Source of the DNA: Isoetes taiwanensis
Taxonomy: Eukaryota; Streptophyta; Lycopodiopsida; Isoetales; Isoetaceae
DNA: 64,000 bases
Direction: 5' to 3'
Assembly (NCBI GenBank): GCA_021234155.1
Contig: JAJEKV010000074.1
Span: forward strand, 3,474,040 to 3,538,039
This document shows positions 9,961 to 20,279 of this stretch, in pieces; the stretch's first letter is position 1; every line of letters begins with the position of its first letter. The notes beneath the pieces are model-generated. The model did no database searches. It saw only the letters and a program-made list of their open reading frames with translations, and was not told the origin of the DNA. Position numbers and translations under genes: made by a program.

Positions 9961-10530
9961 AGTCAAACATATTCACCATTTTGTTGCTTTCGACATAACT
10001 TTGCACATTCCCCGCCTTTCAAAGAACCCCAAGCCAAACCTTTAGATCATTCATGAGGAAATTGCCATCTACTATGTCGTGGTTCCAAATTTGGACAGAT
10101 CATGGTGTTTGGCTCATTGAGGTACCCTTTGTATCTGCTTTGTCATCAATGAGAAGCACGTTCTCTTTGTGAAACCCGAAATTCGTCAGAGAGGTGCTTC
10201 AGAAAAATTGGCTTTCCACTGTTATATAAATTTGTGTTGGTACACTGATCCTGATTCCATATGAACTGGAATTTGTCCTGATATTTCATCAATGCTCCCT
10301 TAACTATCATTCTCAAGTTTTGAGCCCGCAGTCGGACCAAAGTGCTATATAAAAATTGACCGCACCAATCTAAGAACTCGCCCACTGATCTAGTTATCGC
10401 CCACTTGGATCCGTAAAGTGTGACCATGGTAACACCATCTTTTTTGGCAGTGGGTATTTTTTGATTCTTGTCATAGCTTCTACCCAAAACTCCATTGTAG
10501 TAAAAAACAAGCAGGATTGGGCTTAACCTT
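9961..10530 (-). pseudogene. FCP1/NIF-like (HAD superfamily) phosphatase domain, decayed copy 1
   Basis: The family comprises Ser/Thr phosphatases of the FCP1/SCP type, which act for example on the RNA polymerase II C-terminal domain. In order on the minus strand: LLVFYYNGVLGRSY (position of the DxDG/T nucleophile motif), VGEFLDWCGQ, then IALWSD in a neighbouring frame (the typical WS block), MKYQDKFQFIWNQDQCT, KPIFLKHLSDEF, then after another frame change VLLIDDKAD and NVQSYVESN. This order is diagnostic of FCP1-like domains. The nucleophile Asp reads as Tyr, at least two indels are present, and stops follow the LLIDD block, so the copy is dead. It lies in divergent orientation to a second copy at 16211-17015. 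Confidence 0.8.
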
Positions 10531-10539
10531 GTAGTCTTC

Positions 10540-11015
10540 TGATGGACGAGTTGGTGCGGTGGCTGGAAACTTCGCTTCAAAGATTTCTTGGTCTATCGAA
10601 ACTTCGCTTTCAAAGATGTCTTCGTAAGGGGCTGGAAACTTCGCTTCAAAGATGTCTTGGAGGTGTCTTTTGTTTGGAATTCTGCTCTTGATTTTTCTCG
10701 AGACACTTCCAACCGTAAAAAATTTAATGATTCTCAACTATATGGGTCAAATTAAAAGAAGACAGACACAAAAAGGTTGGAAGTTACCTTGTGACTTACA
10801 TTCACCTATCGATTTGTTCAGATCATAACCTGATGCATCTGCTGATTTGGCAGATTGGTGTGGAGCATGACTTAATGCATCTGCTGATTTGGCAGATTGT
10901 TGTCCGGGGCTGGAGCTTGACTTGATGCACCTAATGATTTGTTGACATCTACCGATTTGTCCGAAGTTCCCCGTAACCTGATGCATCTTCTGATTTGCCC
11001 GAAGTTTCTATCTCA
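10540..11015. repeat. Two tandem-repeat patches inside the decayed gene
   Basis: Patch one (about 10555-10660) repeats GGAAACTTCGCTTCAAAGAT-type units three times, giving the peptide (D/E)IFEAKFPA on the minus strand. Patch two (about 10828-11000) repeats a ~55-60 bp unit with GATGCATCTGCTGATTTG-like text three to four times, giving SAKSADASGY-like peptides. They keep a minus-strand open frame, so they may have been protein repeats in the ancestral gene. Confidence 0.7.
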
Positions 11016-12082
11016 TGTCTAATGCTTTTGAAGGGGTGAATGTCTTGTCCCCCTAGCTGATCACATTGTACCTCTATATCTACAAAGTAGGGATGAAGAA
11101 GTAAGCTACATATCCCAATTGCATCAAACAAGACTTGGTTACCTTTGAGGGTAGAAAATAATTCCCTTTTGGTGTGCTATATGGACTCACAAAGTCATTG
11201 CCACCAAAGATGAACAGCTAGACCTGAATTAGTAAACGGCACCATGCTCGCAAACACGGAATTGAAACACAATTGATTGTAACTATGCTTTGGCATCTCA
11301 ATATGACAAGGGCGCTCACCTATAAGTGCCTCAAGAGCTTGAAGTTGCTTTTGATCCTCCCTACTCACACCTAAGGCTTGTACCCATGTCAGAGAAAATT
11401 CATGACAGCAATTCTCAATGCAATGTTGATTACAAATCCCGCAAAGTGAACGCAAATTTGTCAATGAGAATACAATTATACTAAGCACTTCAGAATTTTG
11501 TTATGAAGTACCTCAAGAGGTTGAGCGTACATGGAAGATGGTATTGGTGATCGGATTCAAGAATCAAAGTTGGTAGTGGTTTCCCCATCCACTTTGGAGG
11601 ATATTGCCACAGAATGGACAGCTACTACCATAATCTTCAGCCTTATCAAGGAGTAGTGGATCCAAGACAAATAAAGGAAGACGGTCCTTGCAAGACGTAA
11701 ACCTCTCTAACCTTGGTTCCAAACTTTCAATGTTTGTTGTGTATCGCTTCCCCGGCCGACAGCCAGATTAAGCTCCTCGATTTTTGTCCGCTCAAGTTCC
11801 GGTAATAGTTCCTTGAGCTCGACCTCGTATCTTGGCATATAGCCCGAATACCGCCCCGCATCGACTTGGTTTATCCTTAATCATTCCTTTCCATTTTTTA
11901 AATCTTTATTCATCTTCTCTCGGCCCGAACTCAAGGTGTTGAACCTTCATTTGTAGCACCCGCAGCTTTGATCACAAGTTTGCAACCTTGCCTTTACACC
12001 GAATCACTTTTGATCTTGTAGAGTTGATCCATTCTCCCAAAGTCCTCGTTGAATTCAACCGAAAGTAATCCAAGGTTAGTAC

Positions 12083-12640
12083 CACATGACACAACAGGCA
12101 CCACTTTACACACCACAAATTTCATCATGACAAACTTTGCACCACAAATGGCGCCATATTCACCACATGTGGTGTGGCATGTAGTAAACTGGTGCCACAT
12201 GCCACACCACATATGGCACCACAATGCACCCAAAGCACCACATATGGCAATCCATTACCACCACAAATGGCGCCAAAGACACCACATGTGGTGCAAAATG
12301 GGATCCATAGTGGTGCCACATTAGACACCACATGTGGCACCACAATGCACAATAAGCACCACATCCGCAGTGCATCCACCACCCCATATGTGGCACATAG
12401 CGTGGTGCAATATTTAGCGCAGTTAGCTTGGCACCACATATGGCGCATAATCCACCATTCACAAGTATCACCATATCTAACATCACATATGACACTAAGT
12501 ATAGAAACATATGGAAGCCAATTCACTATTCGGATAAGGTACCACGCTTGGTACTATATATGACACTACATATGCTACAAACTATATTATTAACATATAA
12601 TTGGCACCATATGACTGTCACCAGAACACATTTGAGCTAC
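12083..12640. repeat. CACCACATATGGC-type minisatellite, ~550 bp
   Basis: A long, degenerate array of 12-20 bp units built on GCACCACATATGGC and CACCACATGTGGTG. Many units are themselves palindromic around CATATG or ACATGTGGT, so the array can form multiple small hairpins. It is the largest of three CACCAC-core arrays in the first 13 kb. All long ORFs in it, on both strands, are repeat artefacts (His/Pro or Cys/Trp-rich). Confidence 0.92.
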
Positions 12641-13781
12641 ATACTCGTGTGAACTGAAATTATCCACCACAACTCGAAACTAGCAAAGACAAATTTCCTA
12701 CACATAACTTACAACACACCCAAATGAAGAAGTAAGTGGTGTACCCCGATTGTTCAAGCTTGCTAGACCTTTCTCGAAAATAACAGCCCAATATTAAATT
12801 GCATCATATGGTGGTTCCAAGAAGAGGGTTGAAAAGTACCTATTTTTTTGATTTTCCCCGAGATTCTTCTTACGCCTTGAGGAGGCTTGAATTGTGGCCT
12901 AGTCATTTCAAGAGAGGAAGCATCATCTGTGGCATTTTGCTCTGCTTCCTCACTATTTGAAATGCTTGCATGCTTCCTCTTATGTTGGGACGGAGGCTTG
13001 GACCCTTTTTCTCTTAACTCATTGCGGAAAACTCAACCAGGTTTATTTCTTTTCCTTTTGTGTGAAGGTAACACGAATGACCATAGTCTGTGAGGCCATG
13101 CCTCCCCCGTGCACACTTCCTTTGTGTGATTTTCCGTAAAGGGACATATATTCATTATACCTCTCCTTGCTCGATTCTTCAACCTCGCATGATGAAACAA
13201 AACAATATTTTAAATAACAGAGAATCATGGGCATCCCCGAATCTAGAATGCAACCCACCAGTAAGTGGATTTTCCCCATACTTTCGGTCCCCAAACGCAC
13301 TTCGATTTCTTCTTGTGTGGCGTAATGCTTTTCTTTGCCCGTACATTTCCTTGTAGGTGTATCCCGTGGCATTCAAGTCCCAGATGATCGAGCCATTTAA
13401 GTGATTGATCTTCTTGCCGAAATCAGAAATGGTCTTGCCGATTAAGGGAGCGGATCGAGTTTTTGAGGGAAAATGAAAAAGGCATCGTAAATCAAGAAAA
13501 GACAAAATTTTGAATAAGTAATCATGTGTATATTTGAAAAAATAACTGCCTCTCCCACTACAAATTCGGTAGTTCCCACCACACTTAGCACCCAAAAATA
13601 TGGTGCTAAAATGCACGTTTTTGTTCCACTACAACATGCTTTCACCCTGAAGAAGGTTGTTAATCTGCTGGCGCAGCCAGTAATTCTATGCCATGCGCAG
13701 AGTAAACAAAATGCATTGCCAATTTTGATATGGGCTTAGGGTGCCCTATTAATTTGATTTTCTTGTTTTCTTCCAGCCCAG

Positions 13782-14414
13782 AAGGAACGTGTCCCTGAGA
13801 CCAGACCTGGTGATTGCCGAACAGAGGAGGACTTTCATGCAGGTCTACCAAACGATGGTGTACATCCCTCTCAATTTTGAACGGATGTCATTTCTGCTGC
13901 AGAGTATAATGAGGTTTGGGATACCAATAGTGTCATTCCCAACAAAACTTTAATTGACAAGGTAAGGCCAGAGCATGAAGAATCTTTAATTAAACTGCTG
14001 AGCAAGATATACCTAGAAGGGTTGAAGAATAGAGAAGTAAAAAAAATGGTTTCCTATTTATTTGCATTCAACAACTGCCAGAGGGCCAAGCAGGCTCCAG
14101 AAAATTTCAAGGTTAACTATGCAGCAGTGGCAGCAAAAAGTAGGGCCTATTCAAGTAAGGTTAAGAGCGAACCCAGCACCAACGGCCCTGTGAGCATAGC
14201 AGAGCCCAGCAAATCTCAGCAGATAACAGCACCTGAAAGCATAGCAGAAAGGCCAGCCTCAAAGAGTAATCGGTGTAAAATTAGAAGGAGGTTGCCCTTT
14301 AGGAGTACCGCAATGTGCCCAGCAGCGTTCTCAACTTATGGAGAACACATTGCATGCCTGGAAAGCATGATCCAAGGTGTGCAGGATGCCTTAAAATGCA
14401 ACAGAGTGATCTAG
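13782..14414 (+). pseudogene. N-terminal region of FCP1-like copy 2, coding-like
   Basis: A plus-strand frame open (with one early stop) to the stop at 14414. It reads AEYNEVWDTNSVIPNKTLID, LIKLLSKIYLEGLKNREVKK and a Ser/Pro/Lys-rich tail with VNYAAVAAKSRAYSSKVKSE. It has the look of an N-terminal regulatory region with a disordered linker. It precedes, in the same direction, a Cys/His cluster at about 14808, an acidic stretch at about 15420-15620 and the phosphatase domain at 16211-17015. Treating these as one gene is inference from order and strand. Confidence 0.45.
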
Positions 14415-14802
14415 CATCCAAGAAGAACTAGTTGCACAATCTCTGGCAAAGGGCACCTTCTTTTTTCTTTAGAGAGCGTAAGTTGCATCCATAAAGGATA
14501 ATATTGCACGCCTTCAAGCCCTCTCAAATCCTAATGCAGTGCCTCTCACGAGATTCAATTTGCAGAGGGAGAAAGATATAGCAAAGTATATGTTGAAGCC
14601 CCTTTTGAAATGGGGTGGGTCAATAGATGAAACCATGGTACAACAGTGGCTATTCTAACTGCGAGGTTGCCAATAACGAGTCCCTCCTTGCAAAAAAGCC
14701 CAAAGAACACTTACGTATGTCACCAGTCGAGGGAAATGACCAAGATAAATGATCACCTAGTCAAAGATCACTTCAATACCATTCAAATTGCCAATTGAGA
14801 TG

Positions 14803-14930
14803 AGGAGAGATGCTCCACATGTGGTCTTGCATTCCGGGATGATTACACCCTCACCGCATGGATGAAATGTGGACATCATTATCACGTGAGTCACGCCTCC
14901 GGTTGCTCACGGAAAAACATGTTGCCTCGA
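14803..14930 (+). pseudogene. Cys/His zinc-binding-like segment
   Basis: In frame the DNA reads CSTCGLAFRDDYTLTAW followed by MKCGHHYHVSHASGC. The C-x2-C ... C-x-H-H-x-H ... C pattern resembles a RING/SWIM-type zinc-binding module, though spacing is not clearly any one class. It is preceded by REMTKINDHLVKDHFNTIQI and an in-frame stop, so the exon is broken. It probably belongs to the FCP1-like copy 2 locus. Confidence 0.45.
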
Positions 14931-15349
14931 GTGTTCGGGGATACTATTCCTATAGGGTTAGTGCGTGAATTGGGGAAGCAGTAAAAGTAAAGCAGGAAGT
15001 GTTATATGCTGGAGCATCTCACAAAAAAACGGGAATGAGATAATTGATGTTGATGAGCATGCACAACTTCCGAGAGCAACAACAGAAAAAGAAACAAGTT
15101 AATACACCAAGAAGTAAAAGGACCCTGATCGCAAAGCGCAAGTCTACAAGGGTTTAAACTCCAGCCAAGACATGGAAAAAAAAAGTACATGCCTATTTTT
15201 TCGTGGTCTCAATTTGAATTGGTAACGGTAGAAGATCCTATAGGCATTGGACGACAAGCTATCGTGCCCTGCATTGGCAAAGACTGACATCACATCAGGT
15301 CAAGACACCAACCCATGCGTAATCTAAGGGAGATTCAAGTAGTACTGAT

Positions 15350-15880
15350 GATGCTGCTAGTTATGTTATAGTTCCAAATTCTGCAGCTGCCTCTACAAAG
15401 GCCTCCTCTAACACGGTTGCCGCGGGGAAGGAAAATGATGGCGAAGATGTCGACAAGCAGGTTCTTAAAGTCGTTTCCAAGGTCAACAGGTTGACATGGT
15501 CAAGGACCAAGAAGGTTGTGGAAGAAGAGAGTGAGGATGAGTCAGAAGTTGATCTTGATGAAGACGTCTCTAAAGAAGTAGCATTTGGAAAAAAAACAAG
15601 GCTAATGTAATTTTGCCATATGTATTTCAGGCAGGCAAATTTTGATTGCTCAAGGCAACCCTAAACCATCAGCCAAAAGGTTTTTGTTTAAACAATTAAT
15701 ATATTTGATCCCTATTTTCTTCCACCATGAATGTGTAAATTTTGTTTAATTAATTCATTCAACTTAGGCTTGAGTAAAAACTTGTCTGCAGAAAAAGAAG
15801 GCAGCCAATAGTTATACTTAGTGAATCTGATGAAGAAGAAGTGCCAGCACAACCTCTAACATACAAAAGGTGTCATCCAT
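15350..15880 (+). pseudogene. Acidic linker segments of the plus-strand decayed gene
   Basis: The segment at about 15350-15610 reads VIVPNSAAASTKASSN, then VLKVVSKVNRLTWSRTKKVV and EEESEDESEVDLDEDVSKE. After an apparent intron with an AG at 15789 comes IVILSESDEEEVPAQPL in a frame open to about 15870. Acidic Ser/Asp/Glu runs of this sort are common in nuclear proteins. The AT-rich gap 15615-15785 fits an intron. No domain can be named. Confidence 0.4.
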
Positions 15881-16210
15881 GATTTAAGATTTAGGGTTGT
15901 TTTCCTGTTGCATTTCACCTTATATATTCTCTACAAATTTCAGTTGGTAATTGGAGCACCACCCTTGCTATTGCAGGAGAACAGGGCAGGTTGTTAATGA
16001 TGAAAGGGAGGATGAAGCACAGAAGGCCACTGCAAGGGTTACTGATAGCCAGGAAATGCCAATACATTAGGGGCAGGGAGATACTAATCTGAGGATGTAT
16101 TTGATTATGGCTATCAACACTCTCCATTATCGGGTAGCAAAGCTAAAGCGTAATCTAGCGGTCGCGGTAAAAGTCCAAGACATCTCTAAAAAGACAAATC
16201 CAACACAAAG

Positions 16211-17015
16211 ATGGCAAAAGACAGCCTAGCATTTCGCATCATCACAATCCAAAGACACCTCGGCAGAGGTGCAAACATCGAGAGATGGGAACCCAGATGG
16301 AAGTTGATGATACTGGACATAGATGATGTACTGGCACAAACACAACAGAGGAGAAGCAGCCAAAAAATCTTGCCTCCACCTCATACGAACCATGTTGTAA
16401 AAGAAACTGCAAATAATTTGCAGATCAGGGTACCATGAGTTTGTGGAGTTGGCACTGCAGAGGTTTCATATTGTGATCTGAAGTGTTTCTCTACTTCGGA
16501 ATACAAGGGATATGGTGGATGCATTGTTCCCAGAATTACAGACCAAATTCTTAAAGGTATATGGTCAAGAGCAGTGCTATGCATGCGAGCATCCAACCAA
16601 TACAACAAAGCAAACTTTTTTTCAAGGAGTTGAAGGTTGTACTTGATGGTTTTCCTGAATATCATGGTATGATTTTCTTGGTAGATGACAGCCTACACAA
16701 AGAGTTTCTAAACCCTCCACACACAACCATTCCTGTTATCCTTTCAAAGGACAGGAAGAGGACAATTTTTTACAGAAGTTTGTGTGTCCAACATTGGATT
16801 ACTTGTCTTCCCATATAGTTGAAGAAACAAACTCACAGCTAGACATCACTAATGCATGGTTGCAGAAGGAGACAATTCATGTGCTGGATTACTGTCTCAA
16901 CAACTATCTTATTTCGGCCTATTATATCCTCGATACTCCAAAAGAGGTACAAAGGCAGTTGTTGGGCACCACTCCTGAAGACTCTAACCACTCTGAAAAC
17001 TCTAATGACTCCTGA
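16211..17015 (+). pseudogene. FCP1/NIF-like (HAD superfamily) phosphatase domain, decayed copy 2
   Basis: The domain runs in order: RWKLMILDIDDVLAQT (DxDx nucleophile motif, aspartates retained), GYHEFVELALQRFHIVI then a TGA where the family has Trp (the WS block), MVDALFPELQTKFL, VYGQEQCYACEHPT, then FFKELKVVLDGFPEYHGMIF, LVDDSLHKEFLNPPHTTIPV (the LIDDS-NPPHT block) and a helical tail to the stop at 17015. The break between CYACEHPT and FFKELK is a one-base change in a run of seven T near 16616-16622. So the locus carries at least one nonsense and two frameshift changes. Better preserved than copy 1, and in divergent orientation to it. Confidence 0.85.
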
Positions 17016-17205
17016 AAATATCATTGTACACCTTTTGTAATATATATGACTTACGTTTTTGTAATCTTGAGTATTTATCCCAAGTAATGTCTCTAATACA
17101 AAATTTAAGATAAAGGTCTTCAAAATTTAAGATAAATGCTGAAATGATGAAACAACTAGGTCAAACTATTTTCAACCTTTATATGGTAGGCTGTCAAGGA
17201 TCATC

Positions 17206-18252
17206 AAGGGAAAACCTGGTGGTGTCGGGAATTTGATTCATCTCAAACTTGATTAACTGTGACATGATGACTGTATTGATAAATAAGACCTTTGTTTTGA
17301 AGTAGCTCCCAACTACCATCGGGTTAGATAGCATAGTATAAACCAGCCAACACATGTTCATCGATATTAAAAGTCTGACCCCAACTGTCATGTACAATTT
17401 TGTCAAGAATATGCCTCAGCTTAACACACTTCACCACATAGAAGTCTGCATTTTCTTTGTTGCCCTCTTCGGCTACAACTACAAAGTTGTCACCTTCCTC
17501 TATGTTTCCACTAAGCCATCCTCCATCACCTTCAAAAAATGCCTAGTCAATTTCGTCATCAAGTGTTTCACCGGTAGACTTCATAGGCTTCAGTGTCACA
17601 TACTTTCAATTCTTCAACCTGTGCCTATTCACACAACATGACCAGTTTCCCTTCAAACAGTTACCACAGAAATAACTTAAACCTCTATGAACTACCCTTA
17701 TGATCGATTTGGCCATGTATGTCCTGATGCTGTGTATTTCCTTGGTCCCTTCCACCCTGGCACAGTCCAGCCGGTCTGTCCTATCAAGATCATCCTTTCC
17801 AATTAACCAGAAGTACCTGCAAAGAGACATCAACAAATATTGCAATTCACAGACAGCATTACTCAGCATAATACAACATTACTTTCGGCATTCTGACAGT
17901 TCACACAACATTACTCGTGAGAATACAAAGGATAAAAGTATAATACCTTTTGATGTCCCCGTTGTTGGTACCGTCATTCCAACGAGTTGCGAATTCACAG
18001 GCATTAGCAGCACCCCTAAATCTCACCCCATCATACTTGACCTGCTCTTTAGTGAATGCCCCCTTAAGAACTACCCTTGTCCATCGTGCTCTCCTTACCA
18101 CGGCCCCCAAAGAAATTCCACACTATTTCCTTCCCTAGCTCATTGTGATATCTTGGCGGAAATAGAATGGTAAACGCCGATTTAGAATTGGCTAGAACAA
18201 CCATCGACCAAACTATATGCCCGGAGAATTTACTCCATTTGATACCAGCCAT
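17206..18252 (-). pseudogene. Spliced pseudogene of unknown conserved plant family
   Basis: Read on the minus strand, the gene starts with MAGIKWSKFSGHIVWSMVVL and passes, after a frame change, through KGAFTKEQVKYDGVRFRGAA and ATRWNDGTNNGDIK. It then crosses a canonical GT-AG intron (17946 to 17817, 130 bp, splitting K-R-Y) into YFWLIGKDDLDRTDRLDCAR, IIRVVHRGLSYFCGNCLKG, FFEGDGGWLSGNIEEGDNF, ENADFYVVKC, SWGQTFNIDEHVLAGLYY and FEMNQIPDTTRFSLDDP. It has about three nonsense codons (one a Trp TGG to TGA) and one frameshift near 17250. Trp/Tyr-rich blocks and a C-x2-C pair suggest a folded domain. It converges on FCP1-like copy 2, ending about 190 bp away. I do not recognise the family. Confidence 0.6.
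17817..17946 (-). other. Canonical intron inside the 17.2-18.25 kb pseudogene
   Basis: Donor AAAAG|GTATTA at 17946 and acceptor CTTTGCAG|GTAC at 17817. Joining the exons restores an uninterrupted reading frame across DIK-R-YFW. The retained intron shows the pseudogene arose by DNA-level duplication or decay in place, not by retrotransposition. Confidence 0.7.
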
Positions 18253-20279
18253 GAATTGTGCTTTCTAAAACAAGTCTTTGCAAAAAGGAATGTCATGAAT
18301 CTTGTCACCACTTAATTAAAAATGAGTTTCTTTCAATAGCTTTTCGATCTCGTGAGCTTTTGTCTCTCCCATAATGATGTGGGCCGAGAATTGTTATCTG
18401 GTCATTGTGCGATCTTGCTCAACCTCCCTTTGTATTTTTATGTTGTAATTCTCTGCAAAATCAATTACAGAAACAACGGTCACATGGATTATATATGTAT
18501 ATTATAGATATATTATAGACATGCACAGAATTATTATAGGCTTAATTCTAAGGTAATTCAAATATTTCCCTTAGGTATTGAGCATGGGCTAAACCATGAA
18601 GCAAAAGGGAGGGAGCCTCCATAACAGTGCATCTACTTTGTGTCATGTTAGGAGCACATATAATTTTAAATTATGAAATACGGTTGCGCCTAAGGTTTTA
18701 AAATATAAATATTGGGACTTGAACCTCAAGTCTACATAACATGCATCTACAATGCATTATGTTAGAGGCGCCTATGATTTTAAAATATGAAATGTGGTTG
18801 TGCCTAAGGTTTTGAAATATGAAATAGTAGGATCCAAACCTCTACCAAAATAATTCAATGTTCCAACAAGAATTCTTTGACCAATAAAACCAGCGAGTCA
18901 AGTCAATTATTTTTTCTATTTGATTTAATTTTAACGACAATCCATTCATTTATTTTTGGGGCAGTGGCCTATGGGTTTAGGTGTTGTCATTCATACCTCT
19001 AAATCAAACATACTCTTGAATGCTTTTTTAAGATATAATCGGGATATATAATGTTTATCTATCCAGTGAGCAAAGAAGGAAAGAACGGAAATTTTAACTA
19101 TCCAAAGCCGGTTCTCTGCAGCTGAGTAGACGTGTGTGAGATTCTATGAATTTTGTAAAGCAACTCTGTGCAAAATCATCGGATTCTCAATATTGCTCAT
19201 AAATTTCATAGACCTGATTTGTCGAACACATCAATTTCTAAATGGATTGAAACCCTTTTTTCTAGATCCACCATTGCCCAAATCATAGTAAAGAGATAAT
19301 TTTAGGGCCTTATTCATGGCACTATATAAATAAACTCATAGATATCCTTAAAAGCCTTACTTTACAAGAAATTTCTTTTTCTTTATGTTCTAACTTCTAT
19401 CATATCCTAATTGTTTTCACCATACGTAATGAATAAAAGATAAGGAACACACCCTTCCCCTCAAACAAAAAAAAAAGGGGGGGAGAAAGAAAGACAAAAA
19501 TTTGTTATTTTTCAATCTATGTGTGTGTGAGGGAGGGAGGGAGGGAGGGAGGGGCACCTTCACAAATAGGCTACATCCTTGTAGCCTTTATAGGCGGTGA
19601 CCTAATACAACATATTAAACAAAGGAAGCAGGCCACGGGGTGGAGACATAGAAATTAAAAAATAATACCCAACAAAATTGATGAATGATAACAAATATGT
19701 TTCTTTCAAATGGCATCTTTTTAAACCACCTCGAGGTTTATAGAATTGAACTGAATTGAATGATTCATAAAAGAGGGATAAAAATATAACATCAAATAAG
19801 CCCCATTTCAACATACACTTAGTTTTTTATACTATTTGGTGCAAGTTGTATAATTTACGATAAGGTATATATATGTGGTCGCCTGACTTCGAAACAATAA
19901 GGTCGAAATCACAGGTCAGCAGTACCTATACAGGTCAGAAAGGGAGGATTTCTGAAAGCTCGAATCGATGCCTTTGACAGGCATGCATTTTAAGGAGAAG
20001 TTCGATTATGGCTATGGGAACATAGCCTAAGTCAAAGTAGCAACTTTTTTCGAGTTAAGGAGCTTTCTATGTGGTTCTAATTTATTTCAAATACTCCAAG
20101 AGGAAATCAAATGAGTAAGACAAATGAGAAAATCAAATGAGGAGATGAATCAATGGTTTGGAAAATCATGAGGGTTCCTTTATGTACATCATGTTTGAGT
20201 TAGGCATTAGGAAGTCTTCCATACCAAGGCAAAAAAATGGCATGTGGCTAGGTTGAAGAACATGGTCAATATATGCCAA
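18253..20279. other. Intergenic AT-rich stretch with two repeats, no gene seen
   Basis: It contains a diverged tandem duplication of a ~125 bp unit (about 18628-18730 and 18750-18850; shared text TGCGCCTAAGGTTTTAAAAT / TGTGCCTAAGGTTTTGAAAT) and a (GGGA)n microsatellite at 19529-19553 next to a short (TG)n. The 70-codon minus frame at 19602-19814 has no recognisable content. Confidence 0.6.

Larger units (their letters stand above)
10480..13616 (-). pseudogene. Upstream region of FCP1-like copy 1: discontinuous coding-like segments
   Basis: Several minus-strand segments look like exons or broken exons of the gene whose phosphatase domain is at 9961-10530. At 13179-13616 there is NGSIIWDLNATGYTYKEMYG; at 12890-13000, in shifted frames, KRKHASISNSEEAEQNATDD; near 11700-11860 a coiled-coil-like YEVELKELLPELERTKIEEL; at 11195-11488 a Cys-rich CGICNQHCIENCCHEF followed by EDQKQLQALEALIGERPC; at 10949-11131 IGICSLLLHPYFVDIEVQC; at 10540-10737 a repeating DIFEAKFPA / EIFEAKFPA. 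They share strand and order, but joining them as one gene is inference. The interval is interrupted by the minisatellite at 12083-12640. Confidence 0.4.

Noticed and set aside
12049-12563. Several 80-130 codon frames on both strands
   Set aside because: All lie in the CACCACATATGG array; the His/Pro- and Cys/Trp-rich products simply translate the repeat.
19500-19560. Regulatory G-quadruplex at the (GGGA)n run
   Set aside because: It can be written as four G-tracts, but a simple microsatellite beside (TG)n explains it and no gene is close by.
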